DNA of 64,000 nucleotides from Acidiphilium iwatense (GCF_021556475.1 NZ_JAKGBZ010000011.1:1-64000), one strand, 5' to 3'; positions 17,408-26,557 are shown, counted from the stretch's first letter. Notes: generated by a model not told the origin, from the letters alone. Made by a program: numbers and translations.

Positions 17408-18874
17408 TCAGGCCATCACGTTCAAGCCGAAGCGTCGCATCCGTATCGGGCGTTGCGGCAAGGCGTTATCGGCGGCGGCGGGACGCTCGCCGGAAGCGTC
17501 GCCCGACGGACAGGCAAACGCCGTGCCATGCGACGGCTCGCTACGCGACCTTCGGCCATCCTGGCCGCTGCTCATGCCGAGCTGGCCAGCGTTGCCTTGA
17601 CCACCATTGTTTTGGCCGGTGGTGTCTTGACCTGATGAAGGGTTGGTGTCGGCTCGGGCAGCGTCGAGATGAAATGCGATGCTGCGATGTTCCATCGGGA
17701 TGCCCGCCTGGGTCAGCGCTCGTTCGAGTGCCATATGATCGTTCTGCAAGGCGATGAGTGTCGCTGGATGCGTTGCCGTCACCGCGATGACGGCTTTTCC
17801 ATCGGCATGACGGTCGATCTGAACCGTGACCATGCCGATCGCGGGCGGCGCCATCGCGATGGTGAGACGGATTCCAGAAGCGCTCAGCGCCTGGTTTGCG
17901 GCGATCGGGATTGCGTCGGCACCGACCATCACGGCGGCGATTTGCACGGCAGCACCCTGGCCGGCTGGCGCGGCAACAGGAGTCGGTAGCGTGGTGACTG
18001 GCAGAGGTACCGCCTCGGACAATGCGACTGGCCCGGCCGTTGCGGCACCCGCCAAGGCCGATGAGTCGGGACTCGGCATCGGCGACTCCAGGGAGCGTTT
18101 CTGTCCATCTGCCACACTTTGCCCGGTCATGTGCGGCAGAAATGAAGTTGTCGCCGAACTGGCATCCCCCGTGGACGCGCCTTGCGCTGTAGCGGAATTC
18201 CCCTGTGCCGCGATTACGGTTTGATATCCAGTCTCCAGGTCATGCTGCTTCATCATGCCCGATCGTCTCAACACCGCTTGACCGTCGCTCGGCGGCACAC
18301 CAACGATTGTCCTCTGCCCCACTGGCATGAATTGCTGCGTTACAGGAAGCGGGATCGGAAATGGCAAATCGATCCGGGCTGCCGGTGCTGGTGCCACATC
18401 AGGCGTTATCTTGGTGCGATCATTCGCAGCCGTCCCATCGCCCTTACTTACTTTTATCGTTATGGTTTTTGCCACGTTGTCTGAGATGGCTGAAGGCGAC
18501 GATAGATTCGGCACGGCCACTGCTAGAGATGGGTCAATGCCGCCCGGCTCGGTCGGAAGAGACCAATCCTTCGCCATGCTGTGACTTATCCGGTCGGGTG
18601 CTTCCTTCGACGGAAGTTGCGCCGCCGGCATGGCATCCGACAGCGTGTGCTTAAAGGAAATCAGTATTTTGGGTGGGAGATCGGCTGGTTTTGCAATTGG
18701 CAGTGTTATCGAAGCCGTAGAGGTTAATGTCGCGTTAGTAAATGTCGTTTTGAGTGCGGCTCCGCCGATCGGGATTGCGGTGGCCGACGATTTCGCCTCA
18801 GAATTGCCCTGCATGGTTGATATCGAAGCGGAATTGATGGATGGAGTGAAACTGAACGGCATATAAAACAGCAA
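17408..18874 (-). CDS. fliK: Flagellar hook-length control protein FliK
   Basis: About 488 residues. A long low-complexity region rich in Ala, Ser, Thr and Pro is followed by a C-terminal Flg_hook domain (about 355-430) with IRLTIAMAPPAIGMVTVQID and ALERALTQAGIPM-type segments. FliK measures hook length and switches export specificity. The start is uncertain: a TTG at 18874 has AGGAGA six bases upstream, but an ATG at 18862 would be used if the overlapping sigma-54-like sequence is a promoter. The gene is divergent from flgE and upstream of flgD. Confidence 0.8.
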   Translation of the reverse strand: MLFYMPFSFTPSINSASISTMQGNSEAKSSATAIPIGGAALKTTFTNATLTSTASITLPIAKPADLPPKILISFKHTLSDAMPAAQLPSKEAPDRISHSMAKDWSLPTEPGGIDPSLAVAVPNLSSPSAISDNVAKTITIKVSKGDGTAANDRTKITPDVAPAPAARIDLPFPIPLPVTQQFMPVGQRTIVGVPPSDGQAVLRRSGMMKQHDLETGYQTVIAAQGNSATAQGASTGDASSATTSFLPHMTGQSVADGQKRSLESPMPSPDSSALAGAATAGPVALSEAVPLPVTTLPTPVAAPAGQGAAVQIAAVMVGADAIPIAANQALSASGIRLTIAMAPPAIGMVTVQIDRHADGKAVIAVTATHPATLIALQNDHMALERALTQAGIPMEHRSIAFHLDAARADTNPSSGQDTTGQNNGGQGNAGQLGMSSGQDGRRSRSEPSHGTAFACPSGDASGERPAAADNALPQRPIRMRRFGLNVMA

Positions 18875-18890
18875 TGCAAATCTCCTGCCA
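18875..18890 (-). promoter_or_regulatory. Sigma-54-like -24/-12 sequence before fliK
   Basis: On the minus strand TGGCAGGAGATTTGCA matches the sigma-54 pattern (GG and GC exactly 10 bases apart, TTGCA at -12). The same bases contain the AGGAGA that looks like a ribosome-binding site for the TTG at 18874. As a promoter it would start transcription almost at the ATG at 18862, giving a nearly leaderless fliK message. The two readings exclude each other. Confidence 0.4.
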
Positions 18891-19038
18891 GGCAAACCCG
18901 GCGTATTGGCAAGAAAAGCAGGCCAACCATGGGACAAGCGGCAGAAATTGCCGGGCCAAATCTGTCTGGTCGGCGCATTTTGCCGAGGGTAGCGGCACCA
19001 TTTTCACCAATTCTTGCTGATTCCTCGTCAACCTGCAT

Positions 19039-19054
19039 TGGCACGGTTCATGCT
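19039..19054 (+). promoter_or_regulatory. Sigma-54 promoter of flgE
   Basis: TGGCACGGTTCATGCT is an excellent -24/-12 match: TGGCACG, four bases, then ATGCT, with GG and GC 10 bases apart. It lies about 90 bases upstream of flgE. Sigma-54 with a FlbD/FleQ-type activator drives hook-class genes in many bacteria. The rest of the 270-base divergent region shows no gene. Confidence 0.7.
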
Positions 19055-19144
19055 TAGCTCTTCATTGCATGGCTCTTCGTCGCATGGCCGATGCCGCCGC
19101 GCGATCGATTCCAGCGAGTGGTTCTTTTGGGAAATGAGGACAAG

Positions 19145-20461
19145 ATGTCGATTTTCGGTGCCTTGGATACGGCAGTGAGCGGGTTGCAGTCGCAATCCAG
19201 CGCCTTCACCAATATCAGCGACAATATCGCGAATAGCCAGTCGGTCGGCTATAAAGGCGTCGATACCAATTTCATCAACTATCTGACCCAAAGCACCGCA
19301 ACGGCCAATGGCTCGGACTCGGTCGCGGCTCACCCGGATTATACCAATACGGTACAAGGTGCGGTCACCCAGAGTAGCGATCCGCTGGCGCTCGCGATCA
19401 GCGGCCAGGGGTTCTTCGCGGTCAGCGAACCCGCCGCGACTACTGCAACCGGCGGTACGATGGCGCAGAGCTTTCAGGAACAGCAATATTACACGCGGGC
19501 GGGAGACTTCACGCTCAACAAGGATGGCTACTTGGTGAATGGGGCCGGCGCCTATCTCGATGGCTGGTCGGTCAATCCCTCCACCGGCATCATCAATACC
19601 GCAGTGCTCGCACCGATCCGGATTGCCCAGGGCACAACCCCGCCGGTACCAACCAGCAGCGTGACGTTATCGGCTGCTTTGCCCGCGACGCCGACGCCCG
19701 GTCAGCCGGTGAGCACGCAGGTCGATGTCTATGACAGTCTCGGCACGCTGCATCAGCTTAACCTGAGCTGGGTTCAAAATGCGAGCAACGATTGGACGGT
19801 GACATTGTCCTCACCCGATGCCACCCCCTCGACGATCGGAACCGCCGAAATGAAATTCGGCGCGACTAGTGGCAATGCGGTTCCTGCCGGCACGCTTGGC
19901 AGCCTATCCAATCCGACCGGCAGCGTTACCGCGACAAGCTATGCAGCGAACGGCCCGGCGACGCTCGATTTTTCGGCCAATTTCGGTAATGGTGCGCAAC
20001 CGATTTCGCTCGATTTGGGCAATTTCGGCGACACCTCTGGGCTCACTCAATATTCGGGCACCAGTTTCAACCTGCAAGGCGCCTCGCAGAACGGGATGCC
20101 CCAAGGCAATTTCAGTAATGTAGCCATCGACAATCGAGGCAATGTCACGGTCAATTACAGCAACGGCTTTTCGGCAACCATGGCCCAGGTTCCGCTCGCG
20201 ACCTTCCGCGCGCCGGACGCGCTGCAAAACCAAAGTGGTCAGTTGTTCACCGCAAGCCAGGGTTCCGGCACGGCAACGGTCAATGCGGCCGGAACCAATG
20301 GCGGCGGGTCTCTGGTGACCGGGTCGACGGAAAGTTCCAATGTCGATATCGCGACCGAATTTACCAAGCTGATCGCCGCTCAGGCCGCGTATTCGGCCAA
20401 TGCCAAGGTCATTACCACGGCCAATCAGTTGACCCAGACCACAATCAACATGCTGCCATGA
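19145..20461 (+). CDS. flgE: Flagellar hook protein FlgE
   Basis: 438 residues. The N-terminal rod/hook motif FGALDTAVSGLQSQSSAFTN plus ISDNIAN and SVGYKG, and the C-terminal VDIATEFTKLIAAQAAYSAN, are the conserved ends shared by axial proteins; the central D1/D2 region makes the hook surface. It builds the universal joint outside the outer membrane. The ATG at 19145 has GAGG upstream; an in-frame ATG 18 codons earlier would add a tail outside the family pattern. First gene of a long plus-strand flagellar series behind a sigma-54 promoter. Confidence 0.92.
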   Translation: MSIFGALDTAVSGLQSQSSAFTNISDNIANSQSVGYKGVDTNFINYLTQSTATANGSDSVAAHPDYTNTVQGAVTQSSDPLALAISGQGFFAVSEPAATTATGGTMAQSFQEQQYYTRAGDFTLNKDGYLVNGAGAYLDGWSVNPSTGIINTAVLAPIRIAQGTTPPVPTSSVTLSAALPATPTPGQPVSTQVDVYDSLGTLHQLNLSWVQNASNDWTVTLSSPDATPSTIGTAEMKFGATSGNAVPAGTLGSLSNPTGSVTATSYAANGPATLDFSANFGNGAQPISLDLGNFGDTSGLTQYSGTSFNLQGASQNGMPQGNFSNVAIDNRGNVTVNYSNGFSATMAQVPLATFRAPDALQNQSGQLFTASQGSGTATVNAAGTNGGGSLVTGSTESSNVDIATEFTKLIAAQAAYSANAKVITTANQLTQTTINMLP

Positions 20462-20485
20462 TAATATCGACCTGGAATTAGGATC

Positions 20486-21991
20486 ATGAGTATCGGAGCG
20501 GGCCTTGCCATTGCCAGCAGCGGGCTAACCGCGATCGAACGGCAGCTCGCCGTGGTGTCGCAGAACGTCGCCAACGCCAATACACCGGGATATTCGGCTG
20601 AAACCGAAACCCTCTCGAGCACCACGGCAGGAGGCATCGGCACCGGCGTGATAAGCGGTGTGGCAACGCGCCAATTGAACACCGACATGCAATCGCAACT
20701 CAACGCATCGATCAGCAACCAGTCGTATCAGAGTGCAATGGCGGCGGCATTATCCGGCATCGACCAGGTGATGGGTGCGCCAGGCGAGGGCAATGACTTG
20801 CCGAGCCTGGTTGGTGCCGTTCAATCCTCCTTCGCGACCTTGCTGTCAGATCCATCCAATCCCGCGCAACAATCCGCCCTCGTCACGGCAGCGCAGACGT
20901 TGACCAGCCAAATCAACAGCATTGCCGGCGCCATTGGCACCGCACGCCAAGCGGCGCAAACCACAATGGTTGCCGACATCAAGAACCTGAACCGGTCGCT
21001 GACGCAAGTGGGCACGCTCAACACCCAAATCGTCGCCCTCAAGCAGCAGGGCCTGAGTACCGCCGATCTCGAGAATCAGCGCAACGTATTGGTGCAGACG
21101 ATCGCCTCGCTCACCGGCGCCAAGTCGGTTCCGCAGCCGAATGGCACGATTGCGCTTTACACCACAACAGGTCTGCAACTGCCAACCGACGCAAATCATC
21201 CCTTATCCACACCGTCCGCGACACTTGGGGCCAATGCCTATTACCCCGGCGGTGGCGTCCCGGCCATTACGCTGAATGGCCAGGACGTAACACCACTCCT
21301 CACCGACGGCACCATTGGCGCATCGCTGCAATTGCGCGATGCCACATTGCCCAAACTGCAGGCCGGCCTCGATTCATTTTCGCAAGGGATTGCAAGCCGA
21401 TTTTCCGCGCAGGGGTTAACGCTGTTTTCAGACTCTTCGGGCAACGTTCCAAACGCAACCGGCAGTGTTGGCTTCTCTAACGCGGTAACCGTCAATCCGG
21501 CAGTCGTCAAAAATCCGGCTTTGGTGCGTGACGGAACCCAGGCAATCGCGGGAAACGCTACAGGTGCGTCATCCTTCACGCCAAACCCGCCGGGCGGTCC
21601 GGCTGGTTTCTCGACCATGATCCAACGCGTGCTGAAATTCGCGTTTGGAAAAGACGTTCAGGCCGGCGTCAGTCAGCCGGTAACCGCGTCCAGTGGACTT
21701 GGCCCTTCCGGCACGATTGCGCTCAACTACACCGGTGCCGGCACGATCTCAACCGTCGCCACAAATTTCGCAAGTGATGAAGCCGCAATCAGCAGCGATG
21801 CGCAAGCAGCGAAAGCCTCATCTAGCTCGCTCACTAACGCCTTGACCACCCAGTTTTCCGCAACAAATGGCGTCAGTGTCGATCAACAGATGGGTGTGCT
21901 CGTCGCGCTCCAGAATGCCTACGCCGCGAACGCCAAAATTGTCGGAATCGCACAACAAATGTGGCAAACGATGGAGGCCATGATTTCATGA
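20486..21991 (+). CDS. flgK: Flagellar hook-associated protein 1, FlgK
   Basis: 501 residues. It has the FlgK-type start (AIASSGLTAIERQLAVVSQN, VANANTPGYSAET), a long helical region (about 60-200), and the conserved end GVSVDQQMGVLVALQNAYAA followed by NAKIVGIAQQMWQTMEAMI. It joins the hook to the filament junction. It sits 24 bases after flgE and overlaps flgL by 4 bases (ATGA). Confidence 0.92.
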   Translation: MSIGAGLAIASSGLTAIERQLAVVSQNVANANTPGYSAETETLSSTTAGGIGTGVISGVATRQLNTDMQSQLNASISNQSYQSAMAAALSGIDQVMGAPGEGNDLPSLVGAVQSSFATLLSDPSNPAQQSALVTAAQTLTSQINSIAGAIGTARQAAQTTMVADIKNLNRSLTQVGTLNTQIVALKQQGLSTADLENQRNVLVQTIASLTGAKSVPQPNGTIALYTTTGLQLPTDANHPLSTPSATLGANAYYPGGGVPAITLNGQDVTPLLTDGTIGASLQLRDATLPKLQAGLDSFSQGIASRFSAQGLTLFSDSSGNVPNATGSVGFSNAVTVNPAVVKNPALVRDGTQAIAGNATGASSFTPNPPGGPAGFSTMIQRVLKFAFGKDVQAGVSQPVTASSGLGPSGTIALNYTGAGTISTVATNFASDEAAISSDAQAAKASSSSLTNALTTQFSATNGVSVDQQMGVLVALQNAYAANAKIVGIAQQMWQTMEAMIS

Positions 21992-23073
21992 GCGGATCAA
22001 TTTCTGGATTCACGGGCGGCAATTTCGGATTAATACAGGAATTGGTTGCCGGAGCCACCGCAACCAAGGCGCGGCTCGATCAACTTATCATACAATCCTC
22101 GACCGGCTACGTAGCATCGACCTATGCCAGGCTCGATACCGCGACTCCTGGCACGGCGGCAACCACCCTCACCCTTGCTCCGCAAATCGCCGGCATCACC
22201 ACCACGATTGCCAATCTCGATGTCGCTACCGGACGAATGGGCGTGCAACAGACCGCGCTTTCCTCGATCAGCAAGATCGGTTCGAACTTCATGGGGCAAC
22301 TGCTATCCATCGGTGCGCTGACGCCGCAGGCGATGGATACGCTCGCCGCTTCCGCGAAGCAGGCGTTGGTACAAGTCGCCAACCTGCTCAACACCAAAGA
22401 CGGTTCGATTTACATATTCGGTGGTCAGAATAGCGATTCGCCTCCGGTTCCAAATCCGAATGGCATCGCAAGTTCCAGATTTTTCACCAGTATTCAAAAC
22501 GCGGTCGCAAGTCTCGCAAGCAACGGTGCTACCGCGACCGAAGCCGCAACGCTTGTGGTTGCCAGTTCGAATTCACCAGGGATAACGCCGTTTGCTGTCG
22601 GGCTCGGCGCCAATCCTGCATTATCACAAGTCGCTGCCGGCGACGACGCCATGGTTGCGGTCGGAATCGCAGCCAATGCCAACGGATTCGTCACCTCTGC
22701 GGGAGCGGATACGACCGGCTCCTATATGCGCGATATCATGCGCGGTCTTGCGACCATCGGGAGTTTGACGTCCGGTCAAGTGGGCAATGCGAATTTCCAG
22801 GGTTTCGCCCAGGCGACCGCAACCTCGATGGGAAACGCCGTCACCGCGCTTTCGGAGGATGCCGGCGTTCTCGGCAACACGCAAGCGGCATTGGCGACTC
22901 AGGCGGTCAATTTGCAACAAACGGCGACGGCACTCACAAACCAGCTTGCCGGTGCCGATCAGGTCAATATGACCAGCACCCTTGCCGATTTGTCGTCCAC
23001 GCAAACCCAGTTGCAGGCGTCGTATCAGCTTATCGCCGCTATGAAGACAATGTCCCTCGCGCAATACATTTAA
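21988..23073 (+). CDS. flgL: Flagellar hook-filament junction protein FlgL
   Basis: 361 residues, flagellin-like helical ends with a variable middle. It follows flgK and overlaps its stop by 4 bases, the usual place of flgL. The N-terminal coiled region (LIQELVAGATATKARLDQL) and the C-terminal ADLSSTQTQLQASYQLIAAM segment match the hook-flagellin junction family. An in-frame ATG nine codons upstream lies inside flgK; I prefer the overlapping ATG. Confidence 0.88.
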   Translation: MSGSISGFTGGNFGLIQELVAGATATKARLDQLIIQSSTGYVASTYARLDTATPGTAATTLTLAPQIAGITTTIANLDVATGRMGVQQTALSSISKIGSNFMGQLLSIGALTPQAMDTLAASAKQALVQVANLLNTKDGSIYIFGGQNSDSPPVPNPNGIASSRFFTSIQNAVASLASNGATATEAATLVVASSNSPGITPFAVGLGANPALSQVAAGDDAMVAVGIAANANGFVTSAGADTTGSYMRDIMRGLATIGSLTSGQVGNANFQGFAQATATSMGNAVTALSEDAGVLGNTQAALATQAVNLQQTATALTNQLAGADQVNMTSTLADLSSTQTQLQASYQLIAAMKTMSLAQYI

Positions 23074-23098
23074 TGGGTCTGCTTCATCCGGCATTAAC

Positions 23099-23124
23099 TA
23101 ATTCGGTGCAAAATACGCCGATTT
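23099..23124 (+). promoter_or_regulatory. Candidate sigma-28-like promoter of the flagellin gene
   Basis: TAATTCGG, 10 bases, then GCCGATTT resembles the flagellar sigma-28 pattern (TAAAGTTT, 11 bases, GCCGATAA) at near-correct spacing. No sigma-54 match is present in this 96-base gap. The leader to the flagellin ATG would be about 35-40 bases. Confidence 0.4.
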
Positions 23125-23169
23125 CGCAAAACGCGAAGCTTTCGATGCTATGTTTCAAAGGATAACCCA

Positions 23170-24033
23170 ATGTCTGGTGCTATCAACTCCATCATCACCA
23201 ACTCGGCCGCGATGGTCGCGGTCAACTCTCTTGACACAATCAATTCTCAACTCCAGTCGGTGCAGTCCGCCGTCTCGACGGGATATTCAGTCAACAGCGC
23301 GGTCGATAACGGTGCCGCTTTTGCCGTTGCTCAGTCCGTACGAACCGATGTCACCGGTCTCACCGCAGCCAATCAGCAGCTCGGCGATACTCAGGGACTG
23401 CTCTCGACCACCAACACGGCGCTGACCAACATCTCGAACATGATGCAGAACATGAAAGGGACGCTGGTTGATCTGGCCAACTCCAGCGTCACCGGCAATC
23501 AGCGCGCGCAGTATATTCAGCAATATCAGTCTCAGCTCACCAACATCAAAACCTATATTCAGGACGCAAACTACAACGGCCGCTCTCTACTTGGTAATAT
23601 CGCGGGCTCGAACGGCACGTTCACGACTACTGCCTTGTCGGTCGTCAGTAACGGCTCCGGCGGAACTTTTTCGATCGCTTCGAGCGGCATGTCCGCAATC
23701 TATCACTCCCTGGCGTTCACCAGCACGCAGCTGAATTCGGCAACGACGGTCGCAAGCTTCATTACCGCAACCGGCACGTTCAGCAGCAAGGTGGGTTCGG
23801 TCGGGTCGACAATGAACACCTATGGCAACCTGACCAATCAGATCAACAATCAGATCACGTTCAACCAGGATAAAATCAACTCACTGAATACCGGTCTCGG
23901 CGCCCTGGTGGATGCCAACATGGCGCAGGAATCGGCCAAGCTTCAGTCTTTGCAGATTCAGCAGCAATTAGCGACGTCGGCGCTCTCCATTGCCGATCAA
24001 TCGCCTGGTCTGCTGACAAAATTGTTTCCGTAA
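23170..24033 (+). CDS. Flagellin
   Basis: 287 residues, short for a flagellin: conserved N-terminal (NSAAMVAVNSLDTINSQLQS, then VSTGYSVNSAVDNGAAFAVA) and C-terminal (QDKINSLNTGLGALVDANMA, then ESAKLQSLQIQQQLATSALS) D0/D1 helices with a small, Ser/Thr-rich middle domain (about 140-215). That middle is a plausible glycosylation target, given the OGT-like gene downstream. AAGGA lies 8 bases before the ATG. A strong hairpin follows the stop codon. Confidence 0.95.
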   Translation: MSGAINSIITNSAAMVAVNSLDTINSQLQSVQSAVSTGYSVNSAVDNGAAFAVAQSVRTDVTGLTAANQQLGDTQGLLSTTNTALTNISNMMQNMKGTLVDLANSSVTGNQRAQYIQQYQSQLTNIKTYIQDANYNGRSLLGNIAGSNGTFTTTALSVVSNGSGGTFSIASSGMSAIYHSLAFTSTQLNSATTVASFITATGTFSSKVGSVGSTMNTYGNLTNQINNQITFNQDKINSLNTGLGALVDANMAQESAKLQSLQIQQQLATSALSIADQSPGLLTKLFP

Positions 24034-24045
24034 ATTTGTCCCGCG

Positions 24046-24072
24046 ATCCGGCTTGCCAATGGCAGGCCGGAT
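24046..24072 (+). terminator. Hairpin after the flagellin gene
   Basis: ATCCGGC-T-TGCC, loop AAT, GGCA-G-GCCGGAT forms a 12-pair stem with one T-G wobble, followed within 8 bases by a TTTT run. It is a good intrinsic terminator or attenuator separating the abundant flagellin message from the downstream flbT-flaF genes. Confidence 0.7.
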
Positions 24073-24100
24073 TCGACTGATTTTGTCCGAGGATTGCCTG

Positions 24101-24499
24101 ATGTCGATTCTGGTTCTCGAACTCCGCCAAGGTGACGTCATGGTTTTGAACGGCGCCCCGATTCGATTTCGGACCAAGTCGCGGATCGAGTTGACTGCCA
24201 AGGCCCGCTTCATGTTCGGCAAACAGATCTTGCGTGCAGAAGATGCCGATACGCCGGCACGGCGAATCTATTTTGCGTTCCAGACGGCCTATATCGGTAC
24301 TGATGAAGAACGCAATACCGCGCTGACCCGGGTTCGCGGGTTGATCGAGGAGTTCAAAACAGCGACGACATCAGCATTGGCGCGGGAGATTCTCGACAAA
24401 GCGCTCGCCTTTGCCGAAACGGATAATTGTTACGAGGCCTTGAAACTTACGCGTAGAATCATGCGGCATGAAACCGCCGTCATGCACGCCAGTCTATGA
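24101..24499 (+). CDS. flbT: Flagellin synthesis regulator FlbT
   Basis: 132 residues, the FlbT family, which in Caulobacter binds the flagellin mRNA leader and promotes its decay until the hook is complete. Visible landmarks are the LRQGDVMVLNGAPIRFR start, ARFMFGKQILRAEDADTPAR and the YEALKLTRRIM C-terminus. I start at the ATG at 24101, which has GAGGA at a suitable distance. Its partner flaF follows 16 bases later. Confidence 0.9.
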   Translation: MSILVLELRQGDVMVLNGAPIRFRTKSRIELTAKARFMFGKQILRAEDADTPARRIYFAFQTAYIGTDEERNTALTRVRGLIEEFKTATTSALAREILDKALAFAETDNCYEALKLTRRIMRHETAVMHASL

Positions 24500-24515
24500 T
24501 CAAAAAGGACCGCTT

Positions 24516-24857
24516 ATGTCTAACCATTTTCAGGTTTTGAAAGCTTACGGCTCAGCCGCAACTCTGCGCAATCAGCGCGATCAGGATGCGGAAATCATTC
24601 GCAGGGTAAGTAGCGCTTTGTGCCGCGCATCGGATGAGATTTCCCGCACCCGCGCACTCGCCGACGTCAAAATGCTCTGGCAAACCATTCTTGCGGCAAA
24701 CCATGATCCACGCAATCCGCTACCGATTCCACTGCGCGCGCAAATCGTTTCCGTCGCGCAATCCGTATTGCGTGCGGCAATCCAGGAGACACCTGACTTC
24801 GATTTCCTGGCCGAGATCAACGATCATTTTGCTAACGGCCTGAACGGTCGCGTGTAA
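24516..24857 (+). CDS. flaF: Flagellin synthesis regulator FlaF
   Basis: 113 residues, FlaF family: YGSAATLRNQRDQDAEIIRR and VKMLWQTILAANHDPRNPLP are typical. In Caulobacter FlaF acts with, and opposite to, FlbT to license flagellin translation. AAGGA lies ahead of the ATG at 24516. The flbT-flaF order next to flagellin is a hallmark of alphaproteobacteria. Confidence 0.9.
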   Translation: MSNHFQVLKAYGSAATLRNQRDQDAEIIRRVSSALCRASDEISRTRALADVKMLWQTILAANHDPRNPLPIPLRAQIVSVAQSVLRAAIQETPDFDFLAEINDHFANGLNGRV

Positions 24858-24873
24858 TTCCAGGATATTTGTT

Positions 24874-25776
24874 ATGTCAGTCAGCCTGTCGGGAGTATTT
24901 AGCACCTATGCCTCGCTTTTCACGGCATTATCGTTGTCAGGAAACTTCAATATCTCGGAAAACATCACCTCCATTCTGAGCGCAGCTTATGCGGGCGCGA
25001 CTGCCGGAAATGTTGGGACAAGTTCGGAAAATCCAATTACGGCGCTTCAGATTGCCCAACGTAATCAAGCGCAGGACGTTGCAGCCGAGGCAAAACAGCC
25101 TCAGGTGCTTCGGGATGTGGCTGCCTTCACCAAGGCCGTCCAGACCGCGACCTCGGCGAAGCAACTTCTGGCGAACCCGGCGGTCATGAAGGTTCTGCTG
25201 ACCGCCAACGGGCTTGGGCCACAGATCGGCTATCCGGCACTGGCTCAACAGGCGCTGCTGTCCGATCCAAACGACCCGACATCGCTCGCCAATCAATTGG
25301 CCACAACCAATACGCAATGGCTTGCAACCGCACAAACCTATGATTTTGCGAACAAAGGGCTCAGCATTATCCAGAATCCAAAAATCGTCAGCACTCTGGC
25401 CAACGGCTATGCCGAGGTTCTCTGGCGGCAATCGCTCGATCAGCAGACGGCCGGTCTATCGAACGCCTTAGATTTCGTTCAAAATGCCAAGAATTTTACC
25501 TCGACCGTGCAAATTCTCGGAGATCCGGTGATCCGTGACGTAGTCACCACCGCTTTGGGTATCCCACAGCAGATTGCCTATCAGCCTTTGGCAGCACAAG
25601 AGCAGGCCATCACAAGCCAGTTCAACGTTGCCAGTTTGCAAGACCCCAAATTCGTGCAGTCCTTTGCCGATCGCTATCTGACCGTCCTGCAAGCAGCAGC
25701 CCAGAGCAACGCCAGCACCAGTACAATAGCAAATATGACCTCCCTTGCCGTTCAAGCGCAAGGCCTGGTCGCGTGA
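24874..25776 (+). CDS. DUF1217 family flagellar-locus protein
   Basis: 300 residues with repeated helical units: DVAAFTKAVQTATSAKQLLA at about 88-107, and LANPAVMKVLLTANGLG, LSDPNDPTSLANQLA, NPKIVSTLANGYAEVLWRQS and LQDPKFVQSFADRYLTVL later. This pattern fits DUF1217, found near flagellar genes in alphaproteobacteria and of unknown function. There is no signal peptide. AGGA precedes the ATG by about 8 bases. Its low-charge, export-like composition resembles axial proteins, so a secreted or rod/hook-associated role is possible. Confidence 0.7.
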   Translation: MSVSLSGVFSTYASLFTALSLSGNFNISENITSILSAAYAGATAGNVGTSSENPITALQIAQRNQAQDVAAEAKQPQVLRDVAAFTKAVQTATSAKQLLANPAVMKVLLTANGLGPQIGYPALAQQALLSDPNDPTSLANQLATTNTQWLATAQTYDFANKGLSIIQNPKIVSTLANGYAEVLWRQSLDQQTAGLSNALDFVQNAKNFTSTVQILGDPVIRDVVTTALGIPQQIAYQPLAAQEQAITSQFNVASLQDPKFVQSFADRYLTVLQAAAQSNASTSTIANMTSLAVQAQGLVA

Positions 25777-25804
25777 GATCCAATGCAAGAATGGGACATA
25801 AAAC

Positions 25805-26557
25805 ATGACCAGCCTGAATTCGATCGAACCAACTCAAGGCGATGCCGACTTTGGAGCAACGCTTGCCTCACGCATGCGTGCTTTGATCGCCCGTGGTCAG
25901 ATCGGCGCCGCGGAGCTTCTTCTGCCGACTCTCGAAAAACTGGTCGATATGCAGGAAAGCGCTATCGCGATTAAGGCGGAGATTGCGCTTGCTGGTGGTT
26001 TTTCAAAGCAAGCGACGGAAATGCTCGACCGCGGTCTGGAACGCTTCCCGGCTAATTTCGCCATGCTCATCCTGCGTGCCGAAATCGGTCTCTCTGAACG
26101 CGACTTCGCCACGGCTACCACTGCTGCAGCCGAAGCGGTGATTGCAAGACCTGACAACGCTGGCGCAAAGTCATTGCTCGGTCGGGCCCTGTTGGAACTC
26201 GGGCGAGTCGAACAAGCCACGATCTGTCTGCGTGAAGCTTGCGCCGCAATACCCGCCCATGCACCCACTCGCCTCGCCTTGGCGCGGGCCGTGCCCGAAG
26301 AAGCCGATTCAATCCTGCGTACCGGGATCGCATTGGCCCCAACGGAGATCGCTTTCCGCAACGCATTGATCCGCGCACTTCTTGCCCAGGATCAGCTTGA
26401 ATCAGCACAAATCGAGATAAAGTCCACGGTCGATTCCGGGACCTGCGATATCGAAACGCGATTGCTCGCGATCGAAGCCGCCACCCACTCCGCCGATTGG
26501 GCGGAAGCCGCGCGGCTATGTGACGACCCCCAGTTCGTTGAAATCGCTCATGCATGA
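25805..26557 (+). CDS. TPR-repeat protein in the flagellin operon
   Basis: 250 residues built of tetratricopeptide-like helical pairs: QIGAAELLLPTLEKLVDM, FSKQATEMLDRGLERFPANF, AGAKSLLGRALLELGRVEQA and DQLESAQIEIKSTVD. No catalytic domain. It ends inside the start of the TPR-glycosyltransferase gene (8-base overlap), so the two are translationally coupled and may act together. A role as an adaptor or chaperone for flagellin modification is inference. Confidence 0.7.
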   Translation: MTSLNSIEPTQGDADFGATLASRMRALIARGQIGAAELLLPTLEKLVDMQESAIAIKAEIALAGGFSKQATEMLDRGLERFPANFAMLILRAEIGLSERDFATATTAAAEAVIARPDNAGAKSLLGRALLELGRVEQATICLREACAAIPAHAPTRLALARAVPEEADSILRTGIALAPTEIAFRNALIRALLAQDQLESAQIEIKSTVDSGTCDIETRLLAIEAATHSADWAEAARLCDDPQFVEIAHA

